Shown here piece by piece: positions 14,723 through 19,095 of a DNA stretch of 19,095 nucleotides. The DNA is taken from NCBI GenBank assembly GCA_963991775.1, contig CAXDRM010000021.1:1-19095 (forward strand). The letters are read 5' to 3'. The number at the start of each line of letters is the position of its first letter. Within the stretch, counting starts at the first letter, position 1. The notes below the pieces were generated by a model. It saw nothing but the letters and a program-made list of their open reading frames with translations, was not told where the DNA came from and searched no databases. The DNA is from CAXDRM01 sp963991775. Lineage in GTDB: Bacteria > Pseudomonadota > Alphaproteobacteria > Rickettsiales > JABIRX01. Position numbers and translations under genes: made by a program.

Positions 14723-15316
14723 ATGTTAAAAAACCTACCGGCTTTTATTTTAATTTTAACTATTTGTTTTCCGCAACCAGTATTTGCGGTTGGGGTTGAA
14801 TATAGCCTATGTACAGCTATTAATTTTATTTCAGGTGATCTAGGTAAATCAGTATCAGCCCTTGGTTTTATCTCTATGGGCGTTATGGCATTTATGGGTA
14901 AAGTTAGTATGGGTTTAGCTCTATCCGGTGCACTTGCCACTGGTACCATATTTTCAGCGCCAACAATAGTTGAAGTTTTTTCTGGTGAAGAAGAGGGCTG
15001 TACTCAGGTTGTTGTCAATAAGCTTACTAATGATGCTAATGCGGTTAATGATAAAGTTCAGCAGAAACAGAGTGATATGAATGATAATCGTGCTGAAAGA
15101 AGAAGAGCAGCCATACGCAGAAATCAATTAAGAACCAAAAGAGGTAATGCGTCATCAGGTAGTGAGCGTGCTAAATTGCAAAGACGAATCGATTCTTTGA
15201 GCAGAACTATGCGCCAGCTTGATAGGCAGCATAGGAGTATGCGGACAGAGCGTAATGAATTGAGTCAACAAAGAGATAGTATTTATGATCAGATAGATCA
15301 AATGGAAAATTCCTAA
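14723..15316 (+). CDS. VirB2-type pilin with long basic coiled-coil C-terminal tail
   Basis: 197 residues, about 85 longer than the neighbouring VirB2. Residues 1-22 are a signal peptide (ending PVFA). Residues 28-95 are a VirB2 core with two membrane helices around AFMGKVSMG, clearly paralogous to virB2 (shared GKS.AL and MGKVS.GLA..A patterns) and bracketed by Cys30 and Cys93. Residues 96-197 are extra, highly charged and Arg/Gln-rich. A clean 3-4 heptad runs from Leu152 to Met194 (152, 156, 159, 163, 166, 170, 173, and so on), and a weaker one runs from Leu101 to Leu136. A Gly/Ser hinge (GNASSGS, 141-147) separates them, suggesting a helical hairpin. The tail uses AGG and CGG codons that are rare elsewhere. 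No Shine-Dalgarno sequence is evident. It overlaps yebC tail-to-tail by 4 bp. The role is unknown; a modified pilin is the simplest reading. Confidence 0.85.
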   Translation: MLKNLPAFILILTICFPQPVFAVGVEYSLCTAINFISGDLGKSVSALGFISMGVMAFMGKVSMGLALSGALATGTIFSAPTIVEVFSGEEEGCTQVVVNKLTNDANAVNDKVQQKQSDMNDNRAERRRAAIRRNQLRTKRGNASSGSERAKLQRRIDSLSRTMRQLDRQHRSMRTERNELSQQRDSIYDQIDQMENS

Positions 15317-16035
15317 TTTTCTAAGATAAAATTATAATAGATATTTTGTACATCATCATCTTCTTCTAAAGCATCAATCATTTTTTGTAAGCTTTCTTGT
15401 TTATCAGCTGCAACATCTAGATAATCTTTGGCAAGCCATTCCAGGCCTAAACCTTCAGGGTCACCATATTTAGCAATTAAATTATCTCTTACTGTCGCAA
15501 AATCCTCAACAGAACAGCTAATTATATGTGATTCTGCATCACTTTCTACACTATCAGCCCCTGCTTCAACAGCTATTTCAAAAATTTCATCTTCACTAGC
15601 GATATTAGCTGGAAAGCGAATTACGCCTAAATGATCAAACATAAAAGCAACAGAGCCAGTTTCGCCGAGGTTACCTCCAAATTTATTAAAGCTAGAACGA
15701 ACCGAAGCAGCAGTACGGTTACGATTATCAGTTAAAGTCTCGATGATAAAAGCTGTACCGGCAACGCCATAACCTTCATAGCGCATATTTTCATATGCAT
15801 CTCCTTCATTAGAAGAAGAGCCTTTTTGCACAGCATTTGCAATACGATCTTTAGGAACATTAGCTGCTTTTGCAGCAATGATAGCACTGCGCAGGCGCGG
15901 ATTACCATCAGGATCTTCACCTCCTTTGGCAGCTACTACAATCTCTTTGATTAAACGAGTGAAAATTTTGGCACGTTTTGCGTCTTGTGCTCCTTTACGA
16001 TGCTTGATATTAGCAAATTTAGAATGTCCAGCCAT
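15313..16035 (-). CDS. yebC: YebC/PmpR family (TACO1-like) protein
   Basis: 240 residues, full family length. It opens MAGHSKFANIKHRKGAQDAKRAKIF, the near-invariant YebC start, followed by NPRLRSAI..AK..NVPKDRI, the MRYEGYGV..T.FIIETLTDNRNRTA block and an acidic C-terminus. YebC proteins were long annotated as transcription regulators. More recent work on the family and its mitochondrial relative TACO1 links them to relief of ribosome stalling on proline-rich sequences. The start lies 2 bp after the gltA stop, so the two are cotranscribed. The stop codon overlaps that of the VirB2-like pilin gene on the other strand. Confidence 0.96.
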   Translation of the reverse strand: MAGHSKFANIKHRKGAQDAKRAKIFTRLIKEIVVAAKGGEDPDGNPRLRSAIIAAKAANVPKDRIANAVQKGSSSNEGDAYENMRYEGYGVAGTAFIIETLTDNRNRTAASVRSSFNKFGGNLGETGSVAFMFDHLGVIRFPANIASEDEIFEIAVEAGADSVESDAESHIISCSVEDFATVRDNLIAKYGDPEGLGLEWLAKDYLDVAADKQESLQKMIDALEEDDDVQNIYYNFILEN

Positions 16036-16037
16036 GG

Positions 16038-17336
16038 TTATTTTCTTTTATTAAGAGCTACATAATCACGCTGATTAGCACCGATATAAATTTGGCGTGG
16101 ACGACCAATTTTAGTATCAGGATCTTCAATCATTTCTTTCCATTGTGATACCCAACCAACAGTTCTGGCAATAGCAAATAATACAGTAAACATTTGTGTT
16201 GGAATACGTAATGCTTTGTAAATAATGCCTGAATAGAAATCTACATTTGGATAAAGTTTTTTCTGAACGAAATAATCATCCTCTAAAGCGATACGCTCTA
16301 GCTCGATAGCTACATCTAATAAAGGATCTTTAATGTCTAATTCTGCTAAGACTTTTTTACAGGTTTCTTTTAGCACTTTAGCACGTGGATCGTAATTTTT
16401 GTAAACACGATGACCAAAACCCATTAAACGATAATTATCATTAGGATCTTTAGCGCGTTTAATAAAGCCAGGAATATTCTTTTTATCACCAATTTCTTCA
16501 AGCATTTTAATTACTGCCTCATTAGCACCACCATGGGCAGGACCCCATAAAGATGCAATACCTGCACCTAAACATGCATATGGATTAGCACCACTTGAGC
16601 CAGAAAGTCTTACTGTTGAAGTAGAGGCATTTTGCTCATGATCTGCATGTAAGATAAAAATTTTATCAAGAGCATCAGCAATTACAGGATTAATTTTATA
16701 TTCTTCACATGGTACAGCAAACATCATGCACAAGAAATTTTCAGAAAGTGACAAGGAATTATCCGGATAAATAAAAGGCTGACCAATAGAATATTTATAA
16801 GCAAAAGCAGCTAAAGTATGCACTTTAGCAATCATTTTAATACAAGCTAATTCACGATCATGATCATCTAAAATATCCATAGAATCATGATAAAAGGCAG
16901 AAAGTGAAGCCACAGCTCCAACCATAATAGCCATTGGATGAGCTTTTCTCGGGAAGGCGCGATATAAAAATTGTAATTGCTCATGCACCATAGTGTGGCG
17001 ATTAATACGCTGTGTGAAATTATCTAAAGAATCTTTTTGCGGTAATTCGCCATAAAGTAATAAATATGCTACTTCTTCAAAATTGCTTTTTTCGGCTAAT
17101 TGTTCGATTGGGTAACCACGGTAACGTAAGATACCTTTGGCACCATCAATATAAGTAATAGATGATTCACAAGATGCGGTAGACATAAAGCCAGGATCAT
17201 AAGTAAAATGGCCGGTATCTTTATAGAGATTGCGTACATCAATAGCGCGAGGATCTTCGCTACCTTCTAATACTGAGAAATCTAGTTTTTTCTCACCAAC
17301 TTCAATTACTAAATTTTTCTTTTTTGCATCTGTCAT
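16038..17336 (-). CDS. gltA: Citrate synthase, hexameric (type II) form
   Basis: 432-residue enzyme that joins acetyl-CoA and oxaloacetate to citrate at the entry of the TCA cycle. The catalytic residues are His268 (PAHGGANE), His309 (GFGHRVYKNYDPRA) and Asp366 (NVDFYSG), each four positions after the E. coli equivalents. HADHEQNASTSTVR and DPGFMSTASC are intact. Long stretches read almost as in Rickettsia gltA, a useful lineage marker. An AGG ribosome site lies about 8 bp before the ATG. It is upstream of yebC with a 2-bp gap and divergent from leuA, whose promoter-like elements overlap its own. Confidence 0.97.
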   Translation of the reverse strand: MTDAKKKNLVIEVGEKKLDFSVLEGSEDPRAIDVRNLYKDTGHFTYDPGFMSTASCESSITYIDGAKGILRYRGYPIEQLAEKSNFEEVAYLLLYGELPQKDSLDNFTQRINRHTMVHEQLQFLYRAFPRKAHPMAIMVGAVASLSAFYHDSMDILDDHDRELACIKMIAKVHTLAAFAYKYSIGQPFIYPDNSLSLSENFLCMMFAVPCEEYKINPVIADALDKIFILHADHEQNASTSTVRLSGSSGANPYACLGAGIASLWGPAHGGANEAVIKMLEEIGDKKNIPGFIKRAKDPNDNYRLMGFGHRVYKNYDPRAKVLKETCKKVLAELDIKDPLLDVAIELERIALEDDYFVQKKLYPNVDFYSGIIYKALRIPTQMFTVLFAIARTVGWVSQWKEMIEDPDTKIGRPRQIYIGANQRDYVALNKRK

Positions 17337-17409
17337 TTATTGCCTAAATTTTTATTAATTTTTTCCTGAATCCATTATCATATTCTTGATGTAAAATTAA
17401 AAGAAAAAG

Positions 17410-17437
17410 TTTGAAAAATTACAAGCTTTTAACATAA
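17410..17437 (+). promoter_or_regulatory. Candidate promoter for leuA
   Basis: TTGAAA (17410-17415) and CATAAT (17432-17437) are spaced by 16 bp. The leuA ATG is about 40 bp beyond the -10, with AAGG as a ribosome site. No leader peptide with Leu codons and no attenuator hairpin was seen. Confidence 0.45.
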
Positions 17438-17442
17438 TGTAA
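17415..17442 (-). promoter_or_regulatory. Candidate promoter for gltA-yebC, overlapping that of leuA
   Basis: On the minus strand TTTACA (17442-17437) and TAATTT (17420-17415) are spaced by 16 bp. The two promoters occupy the same DNA face to face. An alternative gltA -10 (TATGAT/GATAAT) lies nearer the start, around 17374-17382, but I see no matching -35. Confidence 0.3.
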
Positions 17443-17476
17443 ATTAGCAAAAATAAATAGATTACAAGGCAAAATT

Positions 17477-19021
17477 ATGTCAGATAAAATTATCATTTTT
17501 GATACAACTTTACGTGATGGTGAGCAATCAGCTGGAGCTACGATGAGCTTCAATGAAAAATTGGCGATTGCAGAATTATTAGACCAAATGAAAGTTGATA
17601 TTATCGAGGCTGGTTTTGCTATTGCTTCAGATGGAGATTTCGCAGCTGTAAACCAAATCGCTAAAAACACTAAAAATGCTACAGTTTGTTCGCTTGCTAG
17701 AGCAATAAAAGCAGATATTGAAAGAGCGGGTGAGGCGGTAAAACCTGCGCAGAATGGCCGTATACATACTTTTATTTCTACCAGCCCAATTCATCTTAAA
17801 TATCAGATTAAAAAAAGCGAAGAGCAGGTTTTAGATATTATTAAAGATACGGTCACTTTAGCTAGAAATTTATGTGCTGATGTAGAATGGTCAGGCATGG
17901 ATGCTACGCGTAGTGGTGATGATTTTTTATTTAAAGCGATAGAAACAGCAATCAAGCATGGTGCTACCACAATTAATATTCCTGATACGGTGGGTTATGC
18001 TATTCCTGAAGAATATGCGGCTCTTATTGGCAGAATTAAAAACCAGGTACCTAATATTGATAAGGCAATCATCTCGGTGCATTGTCAAAATGATTTAGGT
18101 CTAGCTACAGCTAATTCTCTTGCTGCTATTCAAACTGGAGCGCGTCAAATAGAATGTACTATTAATGGTCTTGGCGAAAGAGCGGGTAATACTGCCATGG
18201 AAGAGGTAGTTATGGCGATTAAAACTCGTCAAGATTTCTTAGATTTTTCAGTAGATGTTGATCCTACATATTTTGCGCGTATTTCAAAATTAGTTTCAAA
18301 TGCTTCTGGTTTTAAAGTGCAAAATAATAAAGCTATTGTAGGTGCTAATGCTTTTGCACATGAATCAGGTATTCATCAAGATGGTATGCTTAAAGAGCGC
18401 AGTACTTACGAAATTATTACACCAGAATCAGTAGGTTTTAAAGCTTCTGCTTTGGTTTTGGGTAAACATTCTGGTCGTCATGCTTTTAAAACCAAATTAG
18501 AAGAGTTGGGTTTTAATTTTAGCGAAGAGCAAATAGATGATTTCTTCAAAAAATTTAAAGATTTAGCAGATCTTAAAAAAGAAATTTTTGATGAAGATAT
18601 TATCAAATTAGTAGGTAGCGCTACTGAGCAAAATATGCGCGTACAATTTGTTAATCTTGAGATTGCTTGTGGTAGTAAAGCAACTGAAGCTAGATTAACG
18701 TTAATTTTTGATGGTAATGAGTTAGAGCTTAAAACCACGGGTACTGGTCCGGTTGATGCGATTTTTCGCGCAATTAGAAAGATGGTACCACATCAGGCAA
18801 GATTAGATCTTTACCAAGTTCATTCAGTAACACATGGTACAGATGCGCAGGCAGATGTAACAGTACGTCTTGAAGATGAAGAGGGGCGTATAGCTTCAGG
18901 TCATGGTTCACATATTGATACTTTAGTTGCTTCAGCTGAAGCTTATATTAGTGCGTTAAATAAAATGTTTAATCGAGTCGAGTCATTAGCTGAGAATGCT
19001 GGTTCTAGTCTTTATGTTTAA
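17477..19021 (+). CDS. leuA: 2-isopropylmalate synthase LeuA
   Basis: 514 residues, full length. It catalyses acetyl-CoA plus 2-oxoisovalerate to 2-isopropylmalate, the first committed step to leucine. The TIM-barrel domain begins IIIFDTTLRDGEQSAG (metal-binding Asp14, catalytic Arg13). NIPDTVGYA, NGLGERAGN and FAHESGIHQDGML are present. The metal-binding HxH motif reads HCQ (VHCQNDLG), as in plant-type and some bacterial synthases, where E. coli has HCH. Residues from about 390 on form the C-terminal regulatory domain used for leucine feedback, so inhibition by leucine is likely. It is divergent from gltA, which uses the same acetyl-CoA. It ends with TAA, and only 74 bases follow. Confidence 0.96.
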   Translation: MSDKIIIFDTTLRDGEQSAGATMSFNEKLAIAELLDQMKVDIIEAGFAIASDGDFAAVNQIAKNTKNATVCSLARAIKADIERAGEAVKPAQNGRIHTFISTSPIHLKYQIKKSEEQVLDIIKDTVTLARNLCADVEWSGMDATRSGDDFLFKAIETAIKHGATTINIPDTVGYAIPEEYAALIGRIKNQVPNIDKAIISVHCQNDLGLATANSLAAIQTGARQIECTINGLGERAGNTAMEEVVMAIKTRQDFLDFSVDVDPTYFARISKLVSNASGFKVQNNKAIVGANAFAHESGIHQDGMLKERSTYEIITPESVGFKASALVLGKHSGRHAFKTKLEELGFNFSEEQIDDFFKKFKDLADLKKEIFDEDIIKLVGSATEQNMRVQFVNLEIACGSKATEARLTLIFDGNELELKTTGTGPVDAIFRAIRKMVPHQARLDLYQVHSVTHGTDAQADVTVRLEDEEGRIASGHGSHIDTLVASAEAYISALNKMFNRVESLAENAGSSLYV

Positions 19022-19095
19022 TTACCAGATTATTACAAGTAAGGGTTTAAAGGATCTCTCGGTAAAATTTTGCAACAAGTGCAAAATCACTCGAG

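Noticed and set aside
19067..19087. Perfect 8-bp inverted repeat ATTTTGCA/TGCAAAAT with a 5-base loop after leuA
   Set aside because: The stem has only two G-C pairs and no T-run follows in the leuA direction. In the minus direction a short T-run follows, but no gene can be placed there. It is too weak to call a terminator.
19022..19094. Possible C-terminus of a minus-strand gene entering from the right edge
   Set aside because: Two of the three minus-strand frames stay open from the edge to a stop here, and the third is broken by a TGA. With at most 24 codons visible nothing chooses between them, so no gene is claimed.

Overview
The window is AT-rich and tightly packed, with 17 genes and one gene remnant on both strands. 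It looks chromosomal and alphaproteobacterial. Four observations point to a Rickettsiales-like lineage: the citrate synthase reads closely like the rickettsial/alphaproteobacterial GltA, a P-type type IV secretion (VirB2/VirB4) islet sits alone among housekeeping genes, virB2 is present in more than one copy, and the chorismate mutase has the two-part alphaproteobacterial layout. Unlike classic intracellular Rickettsiales, the window also encodes amino-acid synthesis (glutamine, methionine, leucine, an aromatic branch enzyme). A deep-branching or extracellular member of the order would fit. The lineage call is inference; I could not run a phylogeny.

Layout. 1-3287 (minus): metX and metW overlap by 17 bp and are followed by glnA, whose stop codon is cut by the left edge. 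3426-4175 (plus): chorismate mutase. 4258-10280 (plus): a close-packed run of TAXI-type TRAP receptor, fused TRAP permease, UspA-like protein, farnesyl-diphosphate synthase, TlyA-type rRNA methyltransferase and a small membrane protein. The last gene ends inside the 3' end of the oppositely oriented virB4. 10254-13103 (minus): virB2 then virB4. 13231-14430 (plus): metZ. 14444-14638: a truncated copy of the next gene. 14723-15316 (plus): a second VirB2-type pilin with a long basic coiled-coil tail. 15313-17336 (minus): gltA then yebC. 17477-19021 (plus): leuA, with promoter-like sequences lying on the same bases as those of the divergent gltA. The last 74 bases hold no feature I can decide.

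How the genes fit. MetX, MetW and MetZ make up the homoserine activation and direct sulfhydrylation part of methionine synthesis, interrupted here by transporter and secretion genes. GltA and LeuA draw on the same acetyl-CoA pool from opposite sides of one promoter region. The TRAP block pairs a carboxylate/amino-acid-type importer with a UspA-fold protein, as in other TRAP operons.

The most unusual material lies around the secretion genes. There is a pilin with a predicted helical-hairpin tail, a decayed tandem copy of it, and a strong intrinsic-terminator hairpin inside the first codons of virB4, just downstream of the major pilin gene. No tRNA, rRNA, CRISPR array or insertion sequence was seen.
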